Below are positions 1-9,240 of a stretch of DNA of 64,000 nt, in pieces. The DNA comes from Sphingomonas sp. H160509. Its GTDB lineage: Bacteria > Pseudomonadota > Alphaproteobacteria > Sphingomonadales > Sphingomonadaceae. The notes beneath the pieces were generated by a model. It saw only the letters and a program-made list of their open reading frames with translations, did not search any database and was not told the origin of the DNA. Made by a program: the position numbers and the translations under genes. The DNA is taken from contig NZ_JAMXSR020000002.1 of assembly GCF_024124765.2 (NCBI RefSeq), forward strand, positions 829,001 through 893,000, in the 5' to 3' direction. The stretch's first letter is position 1, and every line of letters starts with the position of its first letter.

Positions 1-327
1 ATCGAACGGCAGCGCGGTACACCCTTGGGGGCCAGCGGTGCCGCCCGCGATCGTCGGGCGTCCGGCGAGCTGGTTGACCTCGCCCGTCAACTGCCCCGGG
101 CCGTGCGAGGTAATCGGTGCCTCGTGACTGAGCCCGTCGCGACGGACGACGTCGATCGTTCCTTCGAGCACGAGCCATGCCGCGACGCCGTGCTCGCCGA
201 TCGCATAGACCTGCTCGCCCGGAGCAAACACGCGCGCTGGACCGCTCGCAAAGCGCTTTGCCGTCTGAAGCTGTTCCGCGTTGAGCACCGGGAACATCTG
301 GTGATCGCGCGCGCCGAGATCGCTCAT
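1..327 (-). CDS. Cyclic-nucleotide-binding-domain thioredoxin reductase, N-terminal part (cut by window edge)
   Basis: Only the first 109 residues lie in the window; the gene continues past base 1. The visible part is a cNMP-binding (Crp-like) beta roll: an early F-x-x-L-N-A-E-Q stretch, then V-F-A-P-G-E-Q-V-Y and a L-V-L-E-G-T-I-D-V-V strand, then a GQLTGEVNQLAGRP segment as seen in fused cNMP/thioredoxin-reductase proteins, where the C-terminal two thirds is an FAD/NADPH reductase. The ATG at 327 overlaps the stop of the upstream flavoprotein gene by ATGA, so the two are translationally coupled. The reductase half cannot be seen here, so that part of the call rests on the family pattern and on the redox neighbour. 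A stand-alone Crp-like sensor is the alternative. Confidence 0.6.
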   Translation of the reverse strand, partial: MSDLGARDHQMFPVLNAEQLQTAKRFASGPARVFAPGEQVYAIGEHGVAAWLVLEGTIDVVRRDGLSHEAPITSHGPGQLTGEVNQLAGRPTIAGGTAGPQGCTALPFD

Positions 328-1703
328 GTCTGCGCCACTGGTTCGAGCCCGAGCAACAGCGTCGGGATCAATTCGGACACGGTCGGATGGATCGGCACCG
401 CCCAACGCAACGCGGACACCGGCTGGTCGGCGTTCATCATGTCGAGGATCCCGTGGATCGCCTCGTCGCCGCCGGTGCCGAGGATCGCCGCCCCCAAAAT
501 CCGTTGTGTATCCGCATCCGCCACGATCTTCATGAACCCCTTCGTCTCGCCTTTTTCGACCGCGCGCCCGACGCGGGTCATCGGCCGTTTCGAGACCAGG
601 ATCAGCCGCCCCGTCTTCTCTGCCTGCGCCTGCGTCAGCCCGACGCGGGCGAGCGGCGGATCGGTGTAGAGCGCATAGCCAACCAGCCGCTCGCTCAGCG
701 TCCGGTCGTCATGATCGAGCAGGTTCGCCGCGGCGATCTCGAAATCGTTATACGCGGTATGCGTGAATGCGCCGCGCCCGTTGCAATCGCCCAGCGCCCA
801 TACGCCCGGCACGTTGGTCTGCAGCATGTCGTCGACGGTGACATAACCCCTCTCGTCCGTCGCGATCCCCGCGAGATCGAGCCCGAGGTCGTCGGTATTG
901 GGGCGCCGGCCGACCGCCAGCAGCACATGGCTCCCGATCACCTTCGGATCGCCCGCCTGGCAATCGACCGATACCGCGACGCCGTCCGCATGGCGCGCGA
1001 ACGCGATGCAGTTCGCGCCGGTTCGCACGGTGATCCCCTCGTCTTCCAATATGCCCCGCACGGCGTCCGACACGTCGGCATCCTCGTGCGCGATCAGCCG
1101 TTCGCCGCGCTCCACCACCGTCACCGCGGCGCCGAACCGCCGATACATCTGCGCGAACTCGAGCCCGACATAGCTTCCGCCGACGACGACGAGATGCGCG
1201 GGAATCTGCTCCAGCGCGACCATGTCGGTATTGTCGAGATGCGGCACGTCGCCGACACCGGGCATGTCCGGCACGCTCGCGCGGCCGCCGACATTGAGGA
1301 AGATGCGCGGCGCGGTCATCTCCTCGCCGTCGACGGCGATCGTCCGCGGTCCGGTGAAGCGGGCGTGGCCGCGCAGGAACGTGAGGCCCACCATATTCTC
1401 GAGCCAGCGCTCGTTGCCCGATCGCGCATCCATCACGACCTTGCGCGCGCGCGCCGCGACGGCGGGCATGTCGACCGTGACGTCACCGGTCGCGATCCCG
1501 AAATCCGCCGCGCGTCGTGCGAGGTACGCGGCATAGGCACTCGCCACCAGCGTCTTGGTCGGCATGCAGCCGGTATTGACACAGGTTCCGCCGACCAGCT
1601 TCCGCTCGATCAGCGCGACCGTCATGCCCGCGGCGGTAAGGCGGCCTGCCAGCGGTGGCCCGGCCTGCCCGGCACCGATGATGATCGCGTCGAAATTCCG
1701 CAT
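324..1703 (-). CDS. Mercuric-reductase-like FAD pyridine nucleotide-disulfide oxidoreductase
   Basis: 459 residues, class I pyridine nucleotide-disulfide oxidoreductase. The N-terminal FAD fold is visible as IIIGAGQAGPPLAGRL (about residues 6-21) and the redox-active disulfide as GGTCVNTGCMPTK (about 38-50). A second Rossmann segment, VVVGGSYVGLEFA, binds NAD(P)H, and a C-terminal dimerisation domain includes the HPTVSE motif (about 435-440). No extra N-terminal HMA domain and no terminal vicinal cysteines are present, so true Hg(II) reduction is unlikely. A general NAD(P)H disulfide or quinone-type reductase is a safer reading. The longer open frame upstream is spurious: the ATG at 1703 overlaps the stop of the DUF4126 gene by one base (TGATG), and the stop overlaps the next gene by ATGA. 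The three genes form one operon. The real substrate is unknown. Confidence 0.85.
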   Translation of the reverse strand: MRNFDAIIIGAGQAGPPLAGRLTAAGMTVALIERKLVGGTCVNTGCMPTKTLVASAYAAYLARRAADFGIATGDVTVDMPAVAARARKVVMDARSGNERWLENMVGLTFLRGHARFTGPRTIAVDGEEMTAPRIFLNVGGRASVPDMPGVGDVPHLDNTDMVALEQIPAHLVVVGGSYVGLEFAQMYRRFGAAVTVVERGERLIAHEDADVSDAVRGILEDEGITVRTGANCIAFARHADGVAVSVDCQAGDPKVIGSHVLLAVGRRPNTDDLGLDLAGIATDERGYVTVDDMLQTNVPGVWALGDCNGRGAFTHTAYNDFEIAAANLLDHDDRTLSERLVGYALYTDPPLARVGLTQAQAEKTGRLILVSKRPMTRVGRAVEKGETKGFMKIVADADTQRILGAAILGTGGDEAIHGILDMMNADQPVSALRWAVPIHPTVSELIPTLLLGLEPVAQT

Positions 1704-2182
1704 CAGATCGACAGCACCACCAACACCGCCAGGAGGATCGCGACCGCATCCTCGATCAGCGCGGCCGGTCGATCGCTGCCGAACGTTGCCGCCAGTCGCG
1801 CGCGCAAAGCCGCGCCGCCATAAATTCCGAAGACCGCACCGACGATCCCGAGAACGATCCCCGGCAACGGCACGCCGATGCCGTAGCCGACGGCCGCACC
1901 CGATACCCCGCCCGTGAGCAGCCGCGCGACGAACTGAGGCGGCACCTTGCGGCTGGGCGTGGACGGCAACTGATCGGTGACGAGTTCGGTGGCCGCGAGC
2001 AGCGTGAAGATCCACGGCGTGAACCGGTAGCCGAGGAACGCGAGCCATGTCCCCTGCAACGGCAGCATACCCTTGCTCGCAACCCAGGCGATCGCAGCCG
2101 GCGCCAGCATCGCGCGCAAACCGGCGACGATGCCGATGACGAAGGCGAGGATCAGTCCGTGAACGATCTGGGGGACGAGCAT
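1703..2182 (-). CDS. DUF4126 family integral membrane protein
   Basis: 159 residues, almost entirely hydrophobic, with about four membrane segments. The N-terminal GIVAGLRAMLAPAAIAW segment and the glycine-rich hairpins in the second half (GGVSGAAVGYGIG, then GIVGAVFGIYGG) are typical of DUF4126. No catalytic residues are recognisable. It is the first gene of the redox operon and its stop shares one base with the start of the flavoprotein gene. The family has no established function; its place next to two disulfide reductases hints at a membrane-linked redox role, but that is only inference from position. Confidence 0.8.
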   Translation of the reverse strand: MLVPQIVHGLILAFVIGIVAGLRAMLAPAAIAWVASKGMLPLQGTWLAFLGYRFTPWIFTLLAATELVTDQLPSTPSRKVPPQFVARLLTGGVSGAAVGYGIGVPLPGIVLGIVGAVFGIYGGAALRARLAATFGSDRPAALIEDAVAILLAVLVVLSI

Positions 2183-2352
2183 GGCGGTCTCCGATCCGGT
2201 GTGTTCGACATCGTCCCACGCACCGCCCCGAGCGTCAATTCGTTACGCATCCGATCTGGCCTCGATCCATTCGCGAGTTACCTTCAGCCAACCACCCGAC
2301 CGGACCAAGCACCTGATATCGAAAGCGAACACGAGGCCATTTTCGCTCGAAA

Positions 2353-2865
2353 TTATTTCGCCGCAGTCGCCTCGATCTCGACCAGGAACGCCGGCCCTGC
2401 AAGGGCCGCGACCTGGACGGTCGATCGCGCGACGGTGTTGGGGTTCTCCGCCGTCCCGAAATACATCTTGAACGCGTCGTTCATGCCCGCAAAATCCATC
2501 TTGCCGCCAAGCTTCGGATCGCCCGCGACGAACACGGTGAGCTTGATGATGTCGCTCATCGCATAGCCCTGCGCCGCGAGTATCGCCTTGATCTTGCTGA
2601 AGACGCTGATCGTCTGCGTCTTGGTATCGCCGAAATCGGCGGTCGTCAGTTGTGCCGGCGGTGTCTTGCTCGCCGGATCGATGGGAGCCGCCAACAGCAT
2701 CTTCGCACCTGCCGGCACGGTGACGCCCTGAAGGATCAGCCCGGGCGGCGTGTTGGCGTGCCGGACGATCGTCGACTTGCCATCTGCGGCCATCGCCAAG
2801 CCAGGCAAGGCGAGCATTGCGCAGATCGCCACGGCCAGCGCGATGGAGTTCGTCTTGATCGTCAT
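2353..2865 (-). CDS. Exported RidA/YjgF/Rid family protein
   Basis: 170 residues. A Sec signal peptide is clear: positive start (MTIKTN), hydrophobic core to about residue 22 and a cut near LAMA-ADG. The mature part is a single Rid domain. It ends in the family signature with the substrate-binding arginine in ARSTVQVAAL, then FLVEIEATA. Rid proteins hydrolyse reactive 2-imino acids and related imines to keto acids; family members are usually cytosolic, so a secreted form is notable. The start has a strong GGGAAAGAA ribosome site. The gene lies 133 bp downstream of, and in the same direction as, an FAD amine oxidase, an enzyme type that makes imines. A shared pathway in the periplasm is a reasonable inference. 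Confidence 0.85.
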   Translation of the reverse strand: MTIKTNSIALAVAICAMLALPGLAMAADGKSTIVRHANTPPGLILQGVTVPAGAKMLLAAPIDPASKTPPAQLTTADFGDTKTQTISVFSKIKAILAAQGYAMSDIIKLTVFVAGDPKLGGKMDFAGMNDAFKMYFGTAENPNTVARSTVQVAALAGPAFLVEIEATAAK

Positions 2866-2998
2866 GTGTTTCTTTCCCAGTTGCGGATGCGAATGGTTCG
2901 GGCGCGGCGCGGTGTGCCGCCGCGCCCGATCTCTTCGAAGCTGACGGTCTCGCGGGCGGGATACTCACCCTTCGATCCTGTCGGGCCGGACGTCCACG

Positions 2999-4642
2999 TC
3001 ATGCCGCGCGTCGCGAACGGTCCGCCCCCAATGCGGCCCGGTTAGCGCCTTGCGCCGCAACCCGCCTGGCCAGCGCCATGACCTGGCCGTGGGCGGACTG
3101 GATGCCGCCTTCCTGCCAGCCCGGAGTCTGGCTGAGCGCGGCGGATGCGAAATAGACGCGGCCGTCAGGCTTCTGGAGCAGGCGGAACTCGGGCGTGTCG
3201 ATATGCCCCTCCTGCCGCCCGTTCGCGCTGCCCGCATTCCAGTCGGGCCACGGCCCCAGGCTGTACGGGATCTTGTGCCAGTTCACCGCGATGCCGTCGA
3301 CCAGATCGCCGCCATGCCCCGGGTGCAGCCGGTCGATTACCCCGCGCGAGAACGCGATCTGCTCGGCGATCGGCCGCTTGGCGAACTCGGCGGCGTTGGG
3401 GCCCGACGAATAACAGCCGAGAATCATGCCGCGCGCGGAATGCAGTCCCGCCGAAGGATACCAAATCAGCCTGGTAGGGCCGCCGACGAACGAGATGCCG
3501 CCATAGATCTGTTCGCGTTCCCAGAAGCGCGGGCTTTCGAACGCGACCTTGTTCGAATGATCGTAGACCACCCCGGCGATCGTCGTCTTCAGCGCGGGCG
3601 AGAAGTCGGTATCGATCGTCGCGAGCACCGGGAACGGGATCGTGCAGATGATGTAATCCGCCGTCACGGTGTCGACCACGCCGCTCGCCTTGTCGCGGTA
3701 GGTCACGTCGACGCCGCGCGCGGTATGGCGGATCCTGGTGACTTCGGCGCCGCGGATCGCGGGGCGGCGCAGGTTGCGATCGAACCCGGCATGGATCCGG
3801 TCCATGCCGCCCACCGGCTCGAACATCGTCGCCTGCATGTAGAGATTGTCCTCGAACAGCGTCATCGGCAGCCGTTCGTTCGCCAGCAGCTGGTCCATCG
3901 GCACTGCGCTGCCTGCCGACGAGAAGGCGACGCCCGCACCCGGCGCAGTCCCGAACCCCGATCGCTCGGTACCCGCAAACGCATAGTCGGTGCCGAGATC
4001 GCCATATGCCTTGAGGAACGGCAGGAGTTTCTGCTTGTCCGCCGCCGTCACCGACTGATCGAGCGCACCCTGGTTGATCGCCTTCGCCAACAGTTCGGCG
4101 ATGTGACCGCGCATGTCGTTGATCGCGGTCCGCATACGGATCTTGCTGCCGTTCTCGCCCATGACATAGGCGGAGCGGCTCGAATTGACCTCGACCTCCA
4201 GCGGCACGCCGAACTTCTTAGCGTACCCGATCAGGCCCTGGTGGAAGCTCGGGATACGCGCAGGCCCCGCGTTGAAGTAGATTCCGTCGGAAAATTTGGC
4301 AGTTTGCGTCTGCTCGCCGATCATCTCGATCCTGTCGCCGTCGCGCACCGTCCAGGCGCGGCCGCAGACACGCTCGCGCGCTTCGAGCAACGTGACACGG
4401 AAACCAGCCTGTTCGAGCTCGTAGGCAGCCGTCAGCCCGGCGATCCCGGCTCCGAGCACGACGACGTGCGTTCCCTTGCCCAAATTTGGCGTCAGCGTGG
4501 CGAGCGCTTCGGCATGCGACGTGCCGATCAATCCTTCGGTCAATCCCAGCGCCTGCATCGCACCGAGTGTCGCGCTCAGCCCTCCCATCAGGCCAAGTCG
4601 TCGCAATATCGTCCTGCGTGTAATCGCGGCGTGTATAGTCAT
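2999..4642 (-). CDS. Tat-exported FAD-dependent amine/L-amino-acid oxidase
   Basis: 547 residues from the ATG at 4642; an in-frame ATG at 4672 would add ten residues. The N-terminus holds a twin-arginine-like stretch (TRRTILRRLGLMGG), which suggests folded export with FAD. The dinucleotide motif VVVLGAGIAGLTAAYELEQ is at about residues 41-59, followed by LEARERVCGRAWT. The family's C-terminal FAD-contact region ends in GWQEGGIQSAHGQV. These fit flavin monoamine oxidases and bacterial L-amino-acid oxidases, which release an imine, H2O2 and ammonia. Substrate cannot be read from sequence. A GGGGG ribosome site precedes 4642. The RidA gene follows on the same strand, consistent with removal of the imine product. 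Confidence 0.85.
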   Translation of the reverse strand: MTIHAAITRRTILRRLGLMGGLSATLGAMQALGLTEGLIGTSHAEALATLTPNLGKGTHVVVLGAGIAGLTAAYELEQAGFRVTLLEARERVCGRAWTVRDGDRIEMIGEQTQTAKFSDGIYFNAGPARIPSFHQGLIGYAKKFGVPLEVEVNSSRSAYVMGENGSKIRMRTAINDMRGHIAELLAKAINQGALDQSVTAADKQKLLPFLKAYGDLGTDYAFAGTERSGFGTAPGAGVAFSSAGSAVPMDQLLANERLPMTLFEDNLYMQATMFEPVGGMDRIHAGFDRNLRRPAIRGAEVTRIRHTARGVDVTYRDKASGVVDTVTADYIICTIPFPVLATIDTDFSPALKTTIAGVVYDHSNKVAFESPRFWEREQIYGGISFVGGPTRLIWYPSAGLHSARGMILGCYSSGPNAAEFAKRPIAEQIAFSRGVIDRLHPGHGGDLVDGIAVNWHKIPYSLGPWPDWNAGSANGRQEGHIDTPEFRLLQKPDGRVYFASAALSQTPGWQEGGIQSAHGQVMALARRVAAQGANRAALGADRSRRAA

Positions 4643-5006
4643 CGAGGCCCCCGAGGCGACAAGCCTTCCCATGGCTTGCCGAACGTCAGAACACCGCTGG
4701 GTCGAACCCGTCAGCGGCCTCGCAGGATCATCATCCCCCGATCAATCCCGATGGACGTCAGATCAGGAACGGAAAAGAACACATAGTTCGCTTCCGTTCG
4801 GTAATCCGACACGTTGCATCTTTTGACTGACCGATTCGGATTGAACATTGCTTCAGCATGTAACGCAAATGAAATCTTTCTTGCTGCGGAACTCGACCGT
4901 CGTTGCCGATCCACGACTTATCCGGCGGACCTACAGGTCTTGAATTCCGCTCGACCTCCAGCCAATTCTCGGACTGATCCTTTCACCAAGAGACCTGTCA
5001 CATCCT
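4643..5006. other. Divergent intergenic region between amine oxidase and htpG
   Basis: This 364-bp gap separates two divergent genes and so must hold both promoters. It is more AT-rich than its surroundings (about 4770-4900). No convincing coding frame is present: the short minus-strand frame here has neither a ribosome site nor a recognisable product. The only candidate promoter I can point to is the heat-shock-like site listed separately near htpG. Confidence 0.5.
4939..4967 (+). promoter_or_regulatory. Possible sigma-32-type heat-shock promoter for htpG
   Basis: CTTGAAT at 4939-4945 matches the -35 of sigma-32 promoters. Thirteen bases later comes CAGCCAATT at 4959, a weak match to the C-rich heat-shock -10. 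The site ends about 40 bp before the htpG start, a sensible distance. The -35 is good and the -10 is poor, so this is tentative. Confidence 0.25.
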
Positions 5007-6911
5007 ATGACCACTGAAACCGCCTCCGCACCTGAAACGTCCGCGCCCGAAACCCATGCCTTCGAGGCGGACGTCGCGCGGCTGCTCCACATGATGGTGC
5101 ATTCGGTCTATTCGGATAAGACCGTATTCCTGCGCGAACTGATCTCGAACGCCGCCGATGCGTGTGAAAAGCTGCGGTATGAGGCGTTGAGCACGCCCGA
5201 GTTGCTTGGGGACGAGACCCGGCTGGCGATCGCGATCACGCTCGATCCCGACGCCAAGACGCTGACGATCGAGGACAACGGCATCGGCATGACCGCCGAG
5301 GACATGGGCGAAGCGCTCGGCACGATCGCGCGCTCGGGCACCAAGGCGTTCATGGATCGGATCGCCGCGTCGAGCGGTTCGGATGGCGCGCAGTTGATCG
5401 GCCAGTTCGGCGTCGGCTTCTATTCCGCGTTCATGGTCGCATCGAAGGTCGACGTGATCTCGCGGCGCGCTGGCGCAGACATCGCCTCGCTTTGGTCGTC
5501 GGACGGCCTCGGCACCTACACGATCGCCGACGTGCCGACCGCGGACGCCCCTGCCCGCGGCACCCGCGTCGTGCTGCACCTGCTCGACGACGCGACCACC
5601 TACACCGACCGTTTCACCGTCGAGCGCCTGATCAAGGACCAGTCGGGCCACGTACCCGTGGCGATCACGCTGCGCGAAAAGCCCGATGCCGAGCCGGTCG
5701 ATGTCGCGGACGGTGCCGCGCTGTGGACCAAGCCGAAGGCGGATATTTCCGCGGAGGATTATGCCGATTTCTACCGCAGCGTCTCCGGCCAGTATGACGA
5801 GCCCGCGCTGACGCTCCACTACCGCGCCGAGGGGCTGCACGAATATTCGGTGCTCGCCTATGTGCCGGGTGCCAAGCCGTTCGACCTGTTCGATCCCGAC
5901 CGCAACGGCCGTATGAAGCTGTACGTCAAACGCGTCTTCATCACCGACGACGCCGAGGTCCTGCCGCGCTATCTTCGTTTCATGCGCGGATTGGTGGATT
6001 CGTCCGACCTGCCGCTGAACGTCTCGCGCGAGATGATCCAGGAAAGCCCGATGCTCTCGGCGATCCGCAAGGGCGTGACCGGCCGCGTACTGTCCGAACT
6101 CGACAAGCTCACGACCCGCGATCCTGAAGCGTATGCGAAAATCTGGGAGAATTTCGGCGCGGTCCTGAAGGAGGGGCTGTACGAGGATTTCGAACGGCGC
6201 GAGGCGCTGCTGAAGCTCGCCCGGTTCAAGACCACGACGTCCGGCGGTGCTTGGCGTTCGGTTGCTGACTATGTCGCGGCGATGAAGGACAACCAGACCG
6301 CGATCTATTACGCGGTCGGTACCGATCTCGACCGCCTCGAAGCCTCGCCACAGCTCGAGGGGTTCCGCGCGCGTGGGATCGAAGTGCTGTTGCTGCCGGA
6401 CTCGGTCGACGGCTTCTGGGTGACGGCGGGCATCGATCATGACGGCAAGCCGTTCAAGTCGGTCACACAGGGCGCTGCCGATCTCGGCCTGATTCCGCTC
6501 GTCGACGGTGCCGAGCAACCGACCGCCGATGCGACGCCGGCGGTCGCCGACTTCATTGCATTCGTGAAGACGACGCTCGCAGATGCCGTTTCGGAAGTCC
6601 GCGCGTCCGAGCGCCTCACCGACAGCGCGGTCTGCCTCGTAGCAGCAGACAGCGGCATGGACCGCCAGCTCGAACGCATCCTCGCGGCGAGCGGTCAGGC
6701 GATGCCGGCGGCCAAGCCGGTGCTGGAGATCAACCCGCGCTCGGCATTGATCGCCAAGTTGGCAGCGCTCGGCGAGGACGAGACGGCCCTGCGGGAGGAC
6801 GCGGCGCACCTGTTGTTCGACGAGGCGCAGATCGCCGACGGGGAGCGCCCGATCGATGCCCGGGCATTCTCCGCTCGCCTGACGCGACTGTTCACGCGCG
6901 CGCTGAGCTAA
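5007..6911 (+). CDS. htpG: Molecular chaperone HtpG (Hsp90)
   Basis: 634 residues, the normal length of bacterial Hsp90. The N-terminal GHKL ATPase domain has all boxes: NAADACEKLRYEA with the Mg-binding Asn (about 50), DNGIGM (about 91), a GTIARSGTKAF lid segment and GQFGVGFYSAFMV (about 132). The middle domain carries NVSREMIQES and the C-terminal dimerisation domain reaches residue 634. The protein is a cytosolic ATP-driven chaperone acting late in folding. The N-terminus carries an extra Thr/Glu/Pro-rich stretch of about 18 residues before the conserved FEADV start. The ribosome site is weak (AAGAGACC, some 13 bases upstream). The gene stands alone on the plus strand with a divergent neighbour. 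Confidence 0.97.
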   Translation: MTTETASAPETSAPETHAFEADVARLLHMMVHSVYSDKTVFLRELISNAADACEKLRYEALSTPELLGDETRLAIAITLDPDAKTLTIEDNGIGMTAEDMGEALGTIARSGTKAFMDRIAASSGSDGAQLIGQFGVGFYSAFMVASKVDVISRRAGADIASLWSSDGLGTYTIADVPTADAPARGTRVVLHLLDDATTYTDRFTVERLIKDQSGHVPVAITLREKPDAEPVDVADGAALWTKPKADISAEDYADFYRSVSGQYDEPALTLHYRAEGLHEYSVLAYVPGAKPFDLFDPDRNGRMKLYVKRVFITDDAEVLPRYLRFMRGLVDSSDLPLNVSREMIQESPMLSAIRKGVTGRVLSELDKLTTRDPEAYAKIWENFGAVLKEGLYEDFERREALLKLARFKTTTSGGAWRSVADYVAAMKDNQTAIYYAVGTDLDRLEASPQLEGFRARGIEVLLLPDSVDGFWVTAGIDHDGKPFKSVTQGAADLGLIPLVDGAEQPTADATPAVADFIAFVKTTLADAVSEVRASERLTDSAVCLVAADSGMDRQLERILAASGQAMPAAKPVLEINPRSALIAKLAALGEDETALREDAAHLLFDEAQIADGERPIDARAFSARLTRLFTRALS

Positions 6912-6989
6912 CCGCCCCGACCGCGGTTTCGCAGGTTTGCGGAACCGCGGTCCAGCGAATACCCCGTTCCAAAGACTGAGGAGCAGGAT

Positions 6990-9222
6990 ATGTCGCCCAT
7001 TCTAGACCGTCGCCAGATGCTGACCGGCGGCGCAGCCATCGCTGGCCTGTCGCTCAGCTCGACCGCCGTGTTTGCGCAAAGCGACCGGATCGAGAGCCTG
7101 ATCGCCAAGATGACACCCGCCGAAAAAGCGGGCCAGCTCAGTTGCTTCTCGGATCAGATCCGCCCGATCGGCGTCCCCTTCAACCCCGGCCTCGCGACCG
7201 GCGGCGCAGCAGAGCAGCTCGCTCGGATCAAGACCGGGCAGATCGGCATGCTCTTCAACGGTGTCGGCTATGCCGGTGCCAAGGCGGCGCAGGACGCCGC
7301 GCTCGCGACCCGCTTGAAGATTCCCCTGATCTTCGCCGGCGACGTCATCCACGGCCTGCGAACCGCCTACCCGCTGCCAATCGCAGAGGCCTGCGCGTTC
7401 GACCCCGATCTGGCGATGCGCACCGCACGTGAGGCCGCGCTTGAGACCACGGCGCTCGGCATCCACTGGACCTTCGCGCCGATGGTCGACGTCGCGCGCG
7501 ATCAACGCTGGGGTCGTGTCGCGGAAGGCTCTGGTGAAGACCCGTATCTCGGCATGGAACTCGCCAAAGCACGCGTCCGCGGCTTCCAGGGCAACGATCT
7601 TCGCGACCCCACGCGCGTTGCCGCCTGCGCCAAGCATTTCGCCGCGTACGGAGCGGTTTCCGGTGGCCAGGATTACAACTTCACCGAAATTTCGCCCGCC
7701 ACGCTGCACGAAGTCCATCTCGCGCCGTTCAAGGCGGCGGTCGATGCTGGCGTGGCGACTTTGATGAGCGCGTTCAACGACATCGACGGCGTTCCTTCCA
7801 GCGGCAATCACTGGCTGATGACCGACCTGCTGCGCGGCGAATGGCGGTTCCGCGGGATGGTCGTCGGCGACTATACCGCGGACGAGGAACTGATCGCGCA
7901 TGGCTATGCCGCCGATGGCCGCGACGCCGCGAAGAAGGCATTCATGGCGGGCATGGACATGGACATGCAATCCAACCTGTTCAATCTGTGGCTCCCTGAC
8001 CTAGTCGAGAAGGGCGAGGTCCCGCTCGCGCGGCTCGACGAAGGCGTTCGGCGCGTGTTGCACCTGAAGGACGCGATCGGCCTGTTCGACAACCCCTATC
8101 GCTCGGTCAGCCAGAAGGCGGAACGCACCAGCATTTCGACGCCCGCCATGCTGAAGCTCAGCCGCGAGGCCGGGGCGCGTTCGATCGTATTGCTGAAGAA
8201 CGACGGTAACCTGCTGCCCTTGAAGAAGAACCCAGGCCGTATCGCGTTGATTGGCCCGTTCGCGGAGGATCGCAAAAACGTCGTAGGCACCTGGGCGTTC
8301 ATGGCTGATGAAAAACTCAACGTCTCGATCGCGCAGGGCCTCCGCGCTCGCGGACTGACGGTCACGACGGCGCCGGGATCGGAAATCGAAGCCCCCCTGC
8401 CCGGTGGGATCGCCGCGGCCGTCGCCGCTGCGCAAAACGCGGACATCGTCCTGCTCGCGGTCGGGGAATCGCAGCTCATGTCGGGCGAAGCGCAATCGCG
8501 TACCGAAATCACGATCCCCGCATCACAGATGGCACTCGCCGAAGCCATCGCGAAGACCGGCAAGCCAATGATTGTCCTCCTCCGCCACGGCCGCGCTCTT
8601 GCCCTGCATGGCGCAGTGAAAACCGCACCAGCCATCCTCGCGACGTGGTTTCTCGGTTCCGAAAGCGGTCATGCGATCGCCGACGTGCTGTTCGGCGACG
8701 TCAACCCTTCCGCCAAGCTGTCCGCCAGCTTCCCCAACGAGAGCGGGCAGGAACCCTATTTCTACAATCACAAGAACACTGGCCGCCCGGCGCCGAATAC
8801 GGGCAGCCAGGGAATACAAGTCGCGCTACCGCGAGACCAAGAACGAGGCGCTCTATCCGTTCGGTCACGGCCTGAGCTACACCAGCTTTTCGGTCTCGAA
8901 CGTAGTCGTGCCAGCGCGGATGACCAGTGCGCTCACGGTGACCGCCATCGTGACGAATACCGGTGCCCAAGCCGGCGACGAAGTGGTGCAGCTCTACATC
9001 CACGACCGGGTCGCCAGCCGCACCCGACCGGTCCGCGAACTCAAGGGGTTCACGCGCGTCTCACTGGCGCCGGGCGCATCGAAGCGCGTGACACTGACCT
9101 TGAAGCGCGAAGACCTGCACTTCTGGGGTGACGGCGATTGGGTGATCGAGCCGGGCCTGTTCGACCTGTGGGTTGCGACGAGTTCGGTCGATGGCGAGAA
9201 ACAGAGCTTCGAACTCGTATAA
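6990..9222 (+). CDS. Glycoside hydrolase family 3 beta-glucosidase (BglX-like), one apparent frameshift
   Basis: 743 residues after correction. It starts with a Tat-like signal (RRQMLTGGAA, then a hydrophobic core ending TAVFAQ), so it is periplasmic. The GH3 N-domain includes DQRWGRVAEGSGEDPYLG and the nucleophile Asp in VVGDYTADEEL (about residue 295). The second GH3 domain begins near EAGARSIVLLKNDGNLLPL. A fibronectin-III-like domain closes the protein, starting at ALYPFGHGLSYTSF. The frame changes at the GGG of 8810-8812, where one base is extra; upstream reads NTGRPAPNTGSQ and downstream EYKSRYRETKNEALYP, which join cleanly. The enzyme likely releases terminal beta-linked glucose from oligosaccharides. 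A good AGGAG ribosome site precedes the ATG. Confidence 0.9.
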
Positions 9223-9240
9223 CCTTGCTCGTCCGCGAAG

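Noticed and set aside
387..1823. 478-residue open frame opposite the flavoprotein gene
   Set aside because: Arg/His/Asp-rich translation with no family features, fully antisense to a well-supported gene; typical of GC-rich DNA.
3050..4786. 578-residue open frame opposite the amine oxidase
   Set aside because: Antisense shadow of a gene with clear FAD motifs; composition is not protein-like.
4711..4914. 67-residue minus-strand frame upstream of the amine oxidase
   Set aside because: No ribosome site, no family resemblance, and it lies in a divergent promoter region.
4998..6809. 603-residue open frame opposite htpG
   Set aside because: Complete antisense shadow of a textbook Hsp90 gene.
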